A stretch of DNA of 64,000 bases from Robiginitalea sp. SC105 (GTDB lineage Bacteria; Bacteroidota; Bacteroidia; Flavobacteriales; Flavobacteriaceae). The position numbers were made by a program, and so were the translations under genes. Each line of letters opens with the position of its first letter. Positions within the stretch are counted from its first letter, which is position 1. The notes under the pieces were generated by a model. That model was not told the DNA's origin. It made no database searches and saw only the letters and a list, made by a program, of their open reading frames with translations. The stretch spans positions 744,001 through 808,000 of the forward strand of contig NZ_JACLZF010000002.1 in NCBI RefSeq assembly GCF_014243345.1. The letters run 5' to 3'. Positions 45,164 to 53,956 of the stretch are shown in pieces.

Positions 45164-47614
45164 ATGTCTGAATCAAAATTTATATCGCTTGACAAACTGT
45201 CGCTCCAGGACCTGGACCAGGATTCCGAATTGATCCCGCTCCTGACCCCTGAAGACGAGCAGGAAATGCACAACGAGGAACTCCCCGAAACGCTGCCGAT
45301 CCTTCCGCTTCGGAACACCGTCCTTTTCCCAGGGGTCGTTATCCCCATAACGGCCGGCAGGGACGCGTCCATCAACCTCATCCGGGATGCCAACCAGGGC
45401 TCCAAGGTGATCGGGGTGGTTGCCCAGAAGGATGAAGAGGTTGAAAACCCCGGCATCAAGGATATCCACACCCTGGGAACCGTGGCCCGTATCCTCCGGG
45501 TGCTGCAGATGCCCGACGGGAACACCACGGTGATCATCCAGGGGAAAAAGCGGTTCAAGGTGGCGGAAATCCTCACGGAAAAGCCCTACCTCACCGCCAC
45601 CGTGCGGGAAACCCGGGAAAAGCGCCCGAAGCGGGACAATGTGGAGTTTTCCACCATAATCGATTCCATCAAGGAACTCGCCCTGCAGATCATCAAGGAT
45701 AACCCGAACATCCCCAGTGAGGCTTCCTTTGCCATCAAGAATATCCAGAGCGATTCCTTCCTGATCAATTTCGTATCGTCCAACCTGAACCTCGAGGTAC
45801 AGGAAAAGCAGGATCTACTCGAGATCTCGGACCTCAAGCAGCGCGCCCTGGCCACCCTGAAGCACCTCAATACCGAATTCCAGAAGCTGGAATTGCGCAA
45901 CGAACTGCAGTCCAAGGTCCGCAGCGATATGGACCAGCAACAGCGGGAGTACTTCCTGCACCAGCAAATGAAGACCATCCAGGAGGAACTGGGCGGACTC
46001 TCTTTTGACGAGGAGATCGAGGAGATGGAAGAGCGGGGCAAGAAAAAGAAATGGTCCGAGGCGGTTGGCGAACATTTCGAGAAGGAACTCGCCAAGCTCC
46101 AGCGGATGAACCCCCAGGTAGCGGAATACTCCATACAGCGGAACTACCTGGACCTGCTGCTGGATCTCCCTTGGGAGGAATACTCCAAGGACCGGTTCGA
46201 CCTGAAACGGGCCGAAAAGATCCTCGACCGGGACCACTACGGACTGGAAGACGTCAAGCGCCGCATAATCGAATACCTGGCGGTACTCAAACTGCGGAAC
46301 GACATGAAATCCCCCATCCTCTGCCTCTATGGCCCCCCCGGGGTGGGAAAGACCTCTTTGGGCAAGTCCATCGCGGAGGCCCTGGGCCGGGAGTACGTAA
46401 GGATGTCCCTTGGAGGCCTCAGGGACGAAGCGGAGATCCGCGGGCACCGGAAGACCTATATCGGCGCCATGCCGGGCCGTATCATCCAGAGCATCAAAAA
46501 AGCAGGTACCTCGAACCCGGTATTCATCCTCGATGAGATCGACAAGCTCTCCAGCAGCTCCCAGGGGGACCCCTCCTCGGCCATGCTGGAAGTCCTGGAC
46601 CCGGAACAAAACAGCGATTTCTACGACAATTTCCTGGAAATGGGCTACGACCTGTCCAAGGTGATGTTCATCGCCACGGCGAATAACCTGTCAACCATCC
46701 AGCCGGCCCTGCGCGACCGGATGGAGATCATCAATGTGACGGGGTACACCATTGAGGAAAAGGTGGAGATTGCCAAGCGACATCTGCTGCCCAAGCAACT
46801 TGCCGAACACGGCCTGACCTCCAGGGATCTGCGCATCGGCAAAAAGCAGCTCGAGAAAATCGTGGAGGGTTATACCCGGGAATCCGGGGTGCGCGGCCTG
46901 GAGAAGCAGATCGCCAAGATGGTCCGGTACGCTGCGCGGAACATCGCCACGGAAGACGCTTATGAGGTAAAGGTCACCAATGCCATTATCGAGGAGGTAC
47001 TCGGAGCCCCGCGCATGGAGCGGGACAAATACGAGAACAACGAGGTGGCCGGGGTGGTTACCGGCCTTGCCTGGACCAGCGTGGGCGGCGACATCCTGTT
47101 CATCGAGTCCATCCTTTCCAAAGGGAAGGGGAACCTAAACATTACCGGGAACCTCGGGAAGGTGATGAAGGAATCGGCCACCATCGCCCTGGAATACATC
47201 AAGTCCAATGCCGAATCCTTCGGGATAGACCCGGAGGTCTTCGAGAAATACAATGTGCACATCCACGTGCCGGAAGGGGCGACGCCCAAGGACGGGCCCA
47301 GTGCCGGGATCGCCATGCTGACTTCCCTGGTGAGCCTTTTCAGCCAGCGCAAGGTGAAAAAGAGCATTGCCATGACCGGGGAGATCACTCTCAGGGGCAA
47401 GGTGCTCCCGGTGGGCGGGATCAAGGAGAAAATCCTGGCGGCCAAACGGGCCCGCATCAAAGAAGTCATCCTCTGCGAGGAAAACCGCAGGGACATTGCG
47501 GAGATCAAGGAGGATTACCTGAAAGGACTTACCTTCCACTATGTCACCGATATGAAAGAAGTCATCGACATCGCGGTGACCAAACAGAAGGTTAAGGGAG
47601 CCAAGACCCTCTAG
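45164..47614 (+). CDS. lon: ATP-dependent endopeptidase Lon
   Basis: Degrades misfolded and short-lived regulatory proteins in the cytoplasm. The 816 aa protein has the LonA layout: substrate-binding N-domain ([15 protein letters not shown] near residue 44), coiled-coil, AAA+ module with Walker A GPPGVGKT (390-397), and the proteolytic domain with catalytic dyad Ser713 (DGPSAG) and Lys756 (GGIKEK). ATG 45164 is preferred because flavobacterial homologues start at this MSxSKFISL; an in-frame ATG at 45146 adds six residues. The 218 bases between this gene and the divergent sigma gene show no other gene and no clear promoter match. Confidence 0.96.
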   Translation: MSESKFISLDKLSLQDLDQDSELIPLLTPEDEQEMHNEELPETLPILPLRNTVLFPGVVIPITAGRDASINLIRDANQGSKVIGVVAQKDEEVENPGIKDIHTLGTVARILRVLQMPDGNTTVIIQGKKRFKVAEILTEKPYLTATVRETREKRPKRDNVEFSTIIDSIKELALQIIKDNPNIPSEASFAIKNIQSDSFLINFVSSNLNLEVQEKQDLLEISDLKQRALATLKHLNTEFQKLELRNELQSKVRSDMDQQQREYFLHQQMKTIQEELGGLSFDEEIEEMEERGKKKKWSEAVGEHFEKELAKLQRMNPQVAEYSIQRNYLDLLLDLPWEEYSKDRFDLKRAEKILDRDHYGLEDVKRRIIEYLAVLKLRNDMKSPILCLYGPPGVGKTSLGKSIAEALGREYVRMSLGGLRDEAEIRGHRKTYIGAMPGRIIQSIKKAGTSNPVFILDEIDKLSSSSQGDPSSAMLEVLDPEQNSDFYDNFLEMGYDLSKVMFIATANNLSTIQPALRDRMEIINVTGYTIEEKVEIAKRHLLPKQLAEHGLTSRDLRIGKKQLEKIVEGYTRESGVRGLEKQIAKMVRYAARNIATEDAYEVKVTNAIIEEVLGAPRMERDKYENNEVAGVVTGLAWTSVGGDILFIESILSKGKGNLNITGNLGKVMKESATIALEYIKSNAESFGIDPEVFEKYNVHIHVPEGATPKDGPSAGIAMLTSLVSLFSQRKVKKSIAMTGEITLRGKVLPVGGIKEKILAAKRARIKEVILCEENRRDIAEIKEDYLKGLTFHYVTDMKEVIDIAVTKQKVKGAKTL

Positions 47615-47647
47615 GGCAGCCGGGCAGTCCCACCTGCCTAAATTGTG

Positions 47648-47655
47648 TACTTTTG
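47648..47655 (+). promoter_or_regulatory. -7 promoter element touching cmk
   Basis: TACTTTTG is an exact TAnnTTTG match and ends only 3 bases before the cmk ATG. If used, the transcript would begin at or just after the start codon region, so it would be leaderless. Confidence 0.45.
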
Positions 47656-47658
47656 AGC

Positions 47659-48360
47659 ATGCGGAAAATCTCCATTGCCATCGACGGCTATTCATCCACG
47701 GGCAAAAGCACCCTGGCGCGGCAGCTGGCCAGCGCCCTCGGGTACATCTACATCGACACGGGGGCCATGTACCGGGCAGTAACCCTGTATGCGCTCCGGG
47801 AGGGATTAATCGGAAAGGAGCCGGATGAGGCTGCGCTTGCTGGCCGCCTGCCCGGTCTGGATATCGGGTTTGAACTCAATAAAGGCAACGGGCGATCGGA
47901 GATTACCCTCAATGGGGAAAACGTGGAAGGGGAGATCCGCACCCTGGAGGTTTCCCGCCATGTTAGCCAGGTGGCTGCCATTGGGGCTGTCCGGGAGAAA
48001 CTGGTTGCCCAGCAACAAAAAATGGGTTCCCGGGGCGGGGTGGTGATGGATGGCCGGGACATCGGAACCGTGGTGTTGCCCAGGGCAGACCTGAAGATTT
48101 TTATGACGGCCAGCGCCGAGATCCGGGCCGGCAGGCGGTATAAGGAACTGCTGGACCGGGGGGAGGAAGTCCGTTTCGAAGACGTGCTGCACAACGTGAG
48201 GGAAAGGGACTACCTGGACTCCCATCGCGCCATTTCCCCCCTGAAAAAGGCGGATGACGCCATCGAATTCGACAACAGCGATATGGGGATGAAGGAGCAG
48301 TTCGAACGCATCCATGCCTTTGCCCTCCGGGTAATAGATCAAAAAAAAGGCGCCTCGTGA
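47659..48360 (+). CDS. cmk: (d)CMP kinase
   Basis: Phosphorylates CMP and dCMP with ATP. The 233 aa P-loop kinase has IAIDGYSSTGKST (residues 5-17), YIDTGAMYRA (about 34-43), and the NMP-binding/lid sequences MDGRDIGTVVLP and ADLKIFMTAS. ATG 47659 is chosen over the in-frame TTG at 47653, which lies in the promoter element. The last codons overlap the terminator of the opposing BON-LysM gene. Lon lies 44 bases upstream. Confidence 0.95.
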   Translation: MRKISIAIDGYSSTGKSTLARQLASALGYIYIDTGAMYRAVTLYALREGLIGKEPDEAALAGRLPGLDIGFELNKGNGRSEITLNGENVEGEIRTLEVSRHVSQVAAIGAVREKLVAQQQKMGSRGGVVMDGRDIGTVVLPRADLKIFMTASAEIRAGRRYKELLDRGEEVRFEDVLHNVRERDYLDSHRAISPLKKADDAIEFDNSDMGMKEQFERIHAFALRVIDQKKGAS

Positions 48361-48368
48361 AAAGCGCC
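48341..48368 (-). terminator. Terminator of the BON-LysM gene, inside the cmk coding end
   Basis: On the minus strand GGCGC and GCGCC (48368-48364 and 48353-48349) form a stem around a ten-base loop, followed by eight T (48348-48341). The structure overlaps the last seven codons and the stop codon of cmk on the other strand. Confidence 0.7.
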
Positions 48369-48394
48369 CCATTTCCTAAAAAATAAAGGTTCTT

Positions 48395-48775
48395 TTAAGG
48401 GGTCGGGATGACCAGGACCTGGTCCGGATGGATGACGTCCGGGTTGTTGAGGATATTCCTGTTCGCCTCGAAAATCTGTTTGTATTTCATGGGATCCCCG
48501 TAATAGTGCTTTGCGATCTTGCTCAGTGATTCGCCGGCTTTGACCACGTGCCGGTGGTAGACGGAAGCATCTTCCACCTTGATGTTGGCCTTGATATCGG
48601 AAGGGCTCTCACCCCCGATTTCCTTGATTTTATCCCAGAGGAGGTTTTTCTCGTACTGGGTGCGGGTGGTGCCTTTGATTTTCAGGACGCCGTTCTCTTC
48701 CCCCACATCCCCGTCTTTGACACCCAGCTTCTGGCCGAGGTCCAGCACGGGCTGGTATTTGGACTTAACACTCAT
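48395..48775 (-). CDS. BON-LysM protein, Kbp (YgaU)-like
   Basis: A 126 aa protein without signal peptide. A BON-like domain (about 5-70; KDGDVGEENGVLKIKG) is followed by a LysM domain (about 74-126; HVVKAGESLSKIAKHYYGDP to IHPDQVLVIPTP). The domain order, size and cytoplasmic location match the E. coli K+-binding protein Kbp (YgaU), for which the two domains together sense potassium. The K+ role here is an inference. ATG 48775 is used; an upstream in-frame reading to 48826 is unconserved. It has its own terminator and converges on cmk. Confidence 0.83.
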   Translation of the reverse strand: MSVKSKYQPVLDLGQKLGVKDGDVGEENGVLKIKGTTRTQYEKNLLWDKIKEIGGESPSDIKANIKVEDASVYHRHVVKAGESLSKIAKHYYGDPMKYKQIFEANRNILNNPDVIHPDQVLVIPTP

Positions 48776-48932
48776 AAATTTCAATTTAACAGTTATAAAT
48801 TCTGGAGTTTCAAGATACGAATTCAAACCCTAATTCGCCGCCTGCGGGCCCAAAAACCCCCGTCCTCCGGCCGAAAAAAAGCATGTCCGCGGCATAAAAA
48901 CCGCCGGTAGCGGGAGGCTGCCTCAGAATTAC

Positions 48933-48963
48933 TTGGTAATAAGCGGTTTTCGTTGTATTTTTG
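48933..48963 (+). promoter_or_regulatory. Bacteroidota promoter of rpsA
   Basis: TTG (48933-48935) is followed after 20 bases by TATTTTTG (48956-48963), fitting both promoter elements. Transcription would give a leader of about 110 bases before the rpsA ATG. The leader holds an AGGAGG at 48989-48994 and a small hairpin at 49035-49050. Confidence 0.7.
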
Positions 48964-49081
48964 CAGACCTTTTTCGCGTACGGAACCAGGAGGGAAAAGG
49001 GATAACAACACAAGTATAGAAACAACTTCCGGAGCAGGTGCTCACTCCTGGCGGGCTTCGGGATACAAACAAGATCAGCAA

Positions 49082-50914
49082 ATGGCTGAAGAAAACAAAA
49101 CGGAGGAAGCAGTAGAAACTGTGGAGGCCAAAGTGCAGGAAGCCCCTGCAAAAAAACAGGACCCGCAACAGTTCCTGGAAAATTTCGACTGGGATAAGTA
49201 CGAAGAGGGAATCGAGCGGGTAGAGGACGAAAAGCTGAAGGAATTCGAGCAGCTCGTCAAAGAGAATTTTGTAGATACCGCCGATGAGGAGGTAGTGGAG
49301 GGGAAAATCACCCACATTACGGACCGCGAGGCGATCATCGATATCAATGCGAAGTCCGAAGGGGTCATTTCCCTGAACGAATTCCGCTACAACCCGGACC
49401 TCAAGGTAGGTGACACCGTGGAAGTACTGATCGACATCCGCGAGGATAAAAACGGTCAACTGGTGCTTTCCCACCGGAAAGCCCGTACCATCAAGGCCTG
49501 GGAACGGGTCAACGATGCCCACGACAAGGAAGAGGTCGTCACCGGTTACGTGAAATGCCGCACCAAGGGCGGGATGATCGTGGACGTTTTCGGTATCGAA
49601 GCCTTCCTTCCCGGATCCCAGATCGACGTCAAGCCGATACGCGACTACGACCAGTATGTAGGCAAGACCATGGAGTTCAAGGTGGTCAAGATCAACCAGG
49701 AATTCAAGAACGTGGTTGTCTCCCACAAGGCGCTGATCGAGGCCGATATCGAGGAGCAGAAGAAGGAGATCATCAGCCAGCTGGAAAAAGGCCAGGTACT
49801 GGAAGGGGTTGTCAAGAACATCACTTCCTACGGCGTATTTATCGACCTGGGCGGCGTGGACGGCTTGGTGCACATCACCGACCTGTCCTGGAGCCGGATC
49901 AACCACCCCAACGAGGTGGTGGACCTGGACCAGAAGCTCAATGTGGTCATCCTGGATTTCGACGAAAACAAATCCCGCATCCAGTTGGGTATCAAGCAGC
50001 TTGAAAAGCATCCGTGGGATGCCCTGGGCGATGAGATCAAGATTGGCGACAAGGTGAAGGGCAAGGTAGTGGTCATCGCAGACTACGGTGCCTTCCTGGA
50101 AGTGGCCGAAGGTGTGGAAGGACTTATCCACGTTTCGGAAATGTCCTGGTCCACCCACCTGCGCAGTGCACAGGATTTCGTAAAAGTGGGCGACGAGCTC
50201 GAGGCAGTGGTCCTTACCCTGGACCGCGAGGACCGCAAGATGTCCCTGGGCCTCAAGCAGCTCACCCCGGACCCGTGGACCGATATCACCAGCAAGTATC
50301 CCGTTGGATCCCGCCACAAGGGGATCGTACGGAACTTTACCAACTTCGGGGTCTTTGTGGAACTCGAGGAAGGTATCGACGGGCTGATCTATATTTCGGA
50401 CCTGTCCTGGACCAAGAAAATCAAGCACCCTTCGGAATTTGTAACCGTTGGGGACGAGATGGAAGTGGAAGTACTGGAACTCGACGTGGACGGGCGCAAA
50501 CTGAGCCTCGGACACAAGCAGACCCAGGAAAACCCCTGGGACAAGTACGAGGACGAGTTTGGAGAGGGGACGACCCACAAGGCTGCGATCACCGAGATCG
50601 TCGACAAGGGTGCCATCATTGAATTCAATGAAGACATCACTGCCTTTGTGCCCCAGCGCCACATGGAGAAGGAAGACGGCAAGAAGCTCCAGCGCGGGGA
50701 AGAAGCCGAATTCAAGATCATCGAGTTCAATAAGGATTATAAGCGGGTGGTCGCCAGCCACACGGCAATTTTCAAGGAAGAAGAGCAGCGCAACGTTCGC
50801 GCCGCCAGACGGAAATCTGCCCAGGCCGACGAGAACAAGCCTACCCTCGGGGACGCCAATGAGCAACTCCAGGCCCTTAAGGACAAGATGGAAGGAAAAG
50901 GCAAGAAGAAATAA
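49082..50914 (+). CDS. rpsA: 30S ribosomal protein S1
   Basis: Binds mRNA on the 30S subunit and helps initiation, which is of special weight in Bacteroidota because they rarely use Shine-Dalgarno pairing. The 610 aa protein has six S1 (OB-fold) repeats, recognisable by their first strands EGKITHITDREAIIDI, TGYVKCRTKGGMIVDV, EGVVKNITSYGVFIDL, KGKVVVIADYGAFLEV, KGIVRNFTNFGVFVEL and KAAITEIVDKGAIIEF, flanked by an acidic N-terminal leader of about 55 residues and a Lys-rich tail. ATG 49082 is chosen; longer readings would run through the promoter. Confidence 0.95.
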   Translation: MAEENKTEEAVETVEAKVQEAPAKKQDPQQFLENFDWDKYEEGIERVEDEKLKEFEQLVKENFVDTADEEVVEGKITHITDREAIIDINAKSEGVISLNEFRYNPDLKVGDTVEVLIDIREDKNGQLVLSHRKARTIKAWERVNDAHDKEEVVTGYVKCRTKGGMIVDVFGIEAFLPGSQIDVKPIRDYDQYVGKTMEFKVVKINQEFKNVVVSHKALIEADIEEQKKEIISQLEKGQVLEGVVKNITSYGVFIDLGGVDGLVHITDLSWSRINHPNEVVDLDQKLNVVILDFDENKSRIQLGIKQLEKHPWDALGDEIKIGDKVKGKVVVIADYGAFLEVAEGVEGLIHVSEMSWSTHLRSAQDFVKVGDELEAVVLTLDREDRKMSLGLKQLTPDPWTDITSKYPVGSRHKGIVRNFTNFGVFVELEEGIDGLIYISDLSWTKKIKHPSEFVTVGDEMEVEVLELDVDGRKLSLGHKQTQENPWDKYEDEFGEGTTHKAAITEIVDKGAIIEFNEDITAFVPQRHMEKEDGKKLQRGEEAEFKIIEFNKDYKRVVASHTAIFKEEEQRNVRAARRKSAQADENKPTLGDANEQLQALKDKMEGKGKKK

Positions 50915-50935
50915 CCTGCCTTCCGACACAGTCAC

Positions 50936-50962
50936 AAACCCCGGTAACCCCGGGGTTTTTTT
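50936..50962 (+). terminator. Rho-independent terminator of rpsA
   Basis: AAACCCCGG (50936-50944) pairs perfectly with CCGGGGTTT (50950-50958) around a five-base loop, followed by four more T. It lies 22 bases after the rpsA stop. Confidence 0.88.
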
Positions 50963-50993
50963 ATGCCTGCAACCGGAGGGGAGGCTGGCAACA

Positions 50994-51058
50994 GGAGGCC
51001 CCGGCACCCGGGAAGGAGGCCCTGGCACCCCGGGAAGGAGGCCCCGGTACCCGCGGAA
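50994..51058 (+). repeat. Three tandem copies of a 21-22 bp GC-rich repeat
   Basis: GGAGGCCCCGGCACCCGGGA-type units follow one another at 50994-51014, 51015-51036 and 51037-51058 with a few changes, preceded by a partial copy near 50980. The array lies between the rpsA terminator and the pyrR promoter element. Confidence 0.85.
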
Positions 51059-51099
51059 ACCCTGGGTCGGCTTCCGGCCACCAATTGGAGATAATTGCC

Positions 51100-51107
51100 T
51101 ATTTTTG
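51100..51107 (+). promoter_or_regulatory. -7 promoter element of the pyrR-pyrB operon
   Basis: TATTTTTG is an exact TAnnTTTG match, 27 bases before the pyrR ATG. The leader would be too short for a classic PyrR-controlled attenuator. Confidence 0.55.
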
Positions 51108-51134
51108 TCCCAGAAACGATCGAGCCGGCCCGGT

Positions 51135-51680
51135 ATGAGTCAAAAAGTGCTGCTTTCCTCCAAAGAGATCCACATCATCCTGCACCGGCTTGCCTGTCAA
51201 CTGTTGGAGCGCCACCTCGATTTCAGCGATAGCGTCCTGATCGGCCTGCAACCCCGGGGCACCTTCCTCGCGCGGCGACTCCTCGAATTGCTGGAAACAG
51301 ATTATAAGGTCACCGGGATCCCGTTCGGGCTCCTGGATATCACATTTTACCGGGACGATTTCCGCCGAGGGGATAAAACCCTGGCTGCCAGCAGTACCCA
51401 TATCGATTTCCTGGTGGAGGGGAAGCGGGTGGTGCTCATCGACGACGTACTGTTCACCGGGCGCAGCATCCGCGCGGCCCTGACGGCCCTGCAGTCGTTC
51501 GGCCGTCCCCGGGAGATAGAGCTGCTGACCCTGATCGACCGCCGGTTCAGCCGCCACCTCCCCATTCAGCCGGATTACCGCGGGCGGCAGGTCGATGCCA
51601 TCGGCGGGGAACGGGTCAAGGTGTGCTGGAAGGAAAACGAGGGTGAAGATGCAGTATATTTAATCAGCGACAAGGCATGA
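51135..51680 (+). CDS. pyrR: PyrR: pyrimidine operon regulator / uracil phosphoribosyltransferase
   Basis: A 181 aa type I phosphoribosyltransferase of the PyrR family with the PRPP-binding motif VVLIDDVLFTGRSIRAA and the N-terminal IGLQPRGTFLARRL hood region. In Firmicutes PyrR senses UMP and binds pyr mRNA to cause attenuation. Here it lies first in an operon with pyrB (4-base overlap), but the short leader shows no PyrR-type anti-antiterminator that I can see, so regulation may differ. ATG 51135 starts the conserved domain; the long in-frame reading from 50559 passes back into rpsA and is spurious. Confidence 0.92.
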   Translation: MSQKVLLSSKEIHIILHRLACQLLERHLDFSDSVLIGLQPRGTFLARRLLELLETDYKVTGIPFGLLDITFYRDDFRRGDKTLAASSTHIDFLVEGKRVVLIDDVLFTGRSIRAALTALQSFGRPREIELLTLIDRRFSRHLPIQPDYRGRQVDAIGGERVKVCWKENEGEDAVYLISDKA

Positions 51681-52603
51681 GTGAGTTAAGCGTACGCCAT
51701 TTGTTGGGGATCAAGTACCTGAGCCGGCAGGACCTGGACCTGATTTTCGAGACGGCAGACCACTTCAAGGAAGTCCTGAGCCGCTCCATCAAAAAGGTAC
51801 CCTCCCTCCGGGACATCACCATTGCAAATATTTTCTTCGAGAACAGCACCCGCACCAAGCTCTCCTTTGAGCTGGCCGAAAAGCGGCTGTCGGCCGATGT
51901 AATCAATTTTTCGGCTGCCCAGTCCTCCGTCCGAAAAGGGGAGACCCTCATCGATACGGTAAACAATATCCTGTCCATGAAGGTGGATATGGTAGTGATG
52001 CGCCACCCGAACCCGGGGGCCGGCATCTTCCTCTCCAAACATGTCAAAGCCTCCATTGTCAATGCCGGGGACGGGGCGCATGAGCACCCTACCCAGGCCT
52101 TGCTGGATTCCTATTCCATCCGGGAGAAACTCGGTGGGGTCGGTGGGAAAAAAGTGGTTATCGTGGGGGACATCCTCCATTCGCGGGTTGCCCTGTCGAA
52201 CATATTTGCCCTCCAGCTGCAGGGCGCCGAGGTCCGGGTTTGCGGACCCAAAACCCTGATCCCCAAATATGTGGAATCCCTGGGGGTCCGGGTGGAACCC
52301 AACCTTCGCAAGGCCCTGGAATGGTGCGACGTAGCCAATATGCTGCGCATCCAGAACGAGCGGATGGACATGAGCTACTTCCCGACTACCCGGGAATATA
52401 CGCGCCAATTCGGGATCAATAAACCGTTGCTGGACAGCCTGGACAAAGATATCGTGATCATGCACCCGGGGCCGATCAACCGCGGGGTGGAGATCACCAG
52501 CGATGTAGCCGATTCCAGCCAGTCCATCATCCTCAACCAGGTGGAAAACGGTGTGGCGATTCGGATGGCTGTGATTTATTTGTTAGCTTCAAAAATCAAA
52601 TAA
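51677..52603 (+). CDS. pyrB: Aspartate carbamoyltransferase catalytic chain
   Basis: Joins carbamoyl phosphate and aspartate in pyrimidine synthesis. The 308 aa protein has the carbamoyl-phosphate site NSTRTKLSFELAEKRL (about residues 54-69), the 80s-loop region and HPTQALLDSYSI; PGPINRGVEI near the C-terminus holds part of the aspartate site. Its ATG overlaps the pyrR stop (ATGA, 51677-51680), so translation is coupled. No pyrI regulatory chain follows. Confidence 0.96.
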   Translation: MSELSVRHLLGIKYLSRQDLDLIFETADHFKEVLSRSIKKVPSLRDITIANIFFENSTRTKLSFELAEKRLSADVINFSAAQSSVRKGETLIDTVNNILSMKVDMVVMRHPNPGAGIFLSKHVKASIVNAGDGAHEHPTQALLDSYSIREKLGGVGGKKVVIVGDILHSRVALSNIFALQLQGAEVRVCGPKTLIPKYVESLGVRVEPNLRKALEWCDVANMLRIQNERMDMSYFPTTREYTRQFGINKPLLDSLDKDIVIMHPGPINRGVEITSDVADSSQSIILNQVENGVAIRMAVIYLLASKIK

Positions 52604-52610
52604 GGACCCC

Positions 52611-52943
52611 ATGATTTTCGATACCGACGGGAACACCACCATCGTCCTTCAGGAAAAGGTGTCCCTGCAGACATTCCTCAGGAACCTCCAGGAGGCCTAC
52701 CCGAAGTTCAAAAACAACCACCTGATCATCAACCTGTTTTCCCTCGGGAAACTCACTTCGGATGACGTGCTGGAATTCCTGGAAATCTCCAATACGCACC
52801 GGGCAGCCGGGAAGTCCTTTGTGCTGGTCTCCGACGCCCTTTCGTACAACGACCTCCCGGACGAAATCTGTGCCGTGCCAACACTACAGGAGGCCCGGGA
52901 CATGGTGGAGATGGAGGAAATTGAACGGGACCTGGACCTTTGA
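52611..52943 (+). CDS. Small unknown protein between pyrB and rnz (STAS-like size)
   Basis: A 110 aa acidic cytoplasmic protein with alternating strands and helices (TTIVLQEK, NNHLIINLFSLG, SFVLVSD) ending in an acidic helix (MVEMEEIERDLDL). The pattern of strands resembles a STAS/SpoIIAA fold, but the usual Ser site is not evident, so this is only a guess. It starts 7 bases after pyrB, and rnz begins 17 bases after its stop. The position suggests a linked role with RNase Z, but no function is known to me. Confidence 0.7.
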   Translation: MIFDTDGNTTIVLQEKVSLQTFLRNLQEAYPKFKNNHLIINLFSLGKLTSDDVLEFLEISNTHRAAGKSFVLVSDALSYNDLPDEICAVPTLQEARDMVEMEEIERDLDL

Positions 52944-52960
52944 GCGGCGGTCCCTCCGGC

Positions 52961-53875
52961 ATGAAACTCCAGATTATCGGCTGCTACGCAGCAACTCCCC
53001 GGCTGGAGACCCACCCGAGCTCCCAGGTGCTCGAGACCGGTGGCCACCTCCTGCTGATCGATTGCGGGGAGGGCACCCAGATGGAGTTGAGGCGGTACCG
53101 CGTCAAATTTTCCCGTATTGAACATATATTCATCTCCCACCTGCACGGGGACCATTTTTTCGGGTTGCCCGGCCTGATTTCTACCTTTCAGCTGCTGGGC
53201 CGGGAAAAACCGCTGAATATCTATGGCCCGAAAGGGCTTAAGGAGGCCATCCTCACTATGTTGCGCGCCGGGGAGACCTATACCCGTTACCCGCTGCGCT
53301 TCCGGGAGCTGGACGCGCGGGAACCCGAACAAATCATGGAAGACGACAAACTGGTGGTATCCACGCTTCCCCTGGACCACCGGGTGTATGCGAACGGCTT
53401 CCTCTTCCGCAGGAAACCGGGCCTGAGAAAGCTCCGGGCCGGGGTGGCCAAATCCCTTGGCATCGACAAGGCGTACTACCGGAAGATCACCCAGGGCGCG
53501 GATGCACTGGCTGCCGACGGGCGCCTGATCCCAAACCGCGAACTGACAGAACCGCCGGCCCCGGCCGCGAGCTACGCCTATTGCAGCGATACTGCCTACA
53601 AGCCGGCGCTCGCTGGCTGGATCCAGGGGGTCGATACCCTCTACCACGAGTCCACCTTTCTGGAAACCGAAGCGGGGCTGGCCGCCGAAACCGGTCACTC
53701 CACGGCCCGGCAGGCGGCGCAGATTGCGAAGGAGGCCGGCGTCTCCCGTTTGATCCTCGGCCACTATTCAACGCGCTACAGGGACCTGGAGTCCTTCCGG
53801 CAGGAGGCGATGGGGGTCTTTCCGGAGGTGGAACTCGCCGGGGACGGGAAGCGCTTCGAATGGGGTCCGAAATAG
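52961..53875 (+). CDS. rnz: Ribonuclease Z
   Basis: Endonuclease that trims tRNA 3' ends. The 304 aa metallo-beta-lactamase-fold protein has the zinc motif SHLHGDHFFGLPG (about residues 60-72), the PRLETHPSSQ and DCGEGTQ motifs of RNase Z near the N-terminus, the Asp in YCSDTAY and the His in LGHYSTRY. ATG 52961 is chosen because homologues begin with MKLxILGCYxATP; the TTG-started reading from 52940 overlaps the previous gene. Confidence 0.95.
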   Translation: MKLQIIGCYAATPRLETHPSSQVLETGGHLLLIDCGEGTQMELRRYRVKFSRIEHIFISHLHGDHFFGLPGLISTFQLLGREKPLNIYGPKGLKEAILTMLRAGETYTRYPLRFRELDAREPEQIMEDDKLVVSTLPLDHRVYANGFLFRRKPGLRKLRAGVAKSLGIDKAYYRKITQGADALAADGRLIPNRELTEPPAPAASYAYCSDTAYKPALAGWIQGVDTLYHESTFLETEAGLAAETGHSTARQAAQIAKEAGVSRLILGHYSTRYRDLESFRQEAMGVFPEVELAGDGKRFEWGPK

Positions 53876-53956
53876 GGCGAATACCCCCCAGGGAAAGGGC
53901 CACGATCCCCCAGTTTTTCTTGAAGTTTGATTATATTGGTATCCTGAACCCGACCC

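Noticed and set aside
48989-48994. AGGAGG as the ribosome-binding site of rpsA or of a leader peptide
   Set aside because: It is about 90 bases from the rpsA ATG, and no start codon lies 4-12 bases after it. It is kept only as a possible regulatory site.
51015-51058. Tandem repeats read as a CRISPR array
   Set aside because: The units are directly adjacent, with no spacers, and no cas gene is nearby.
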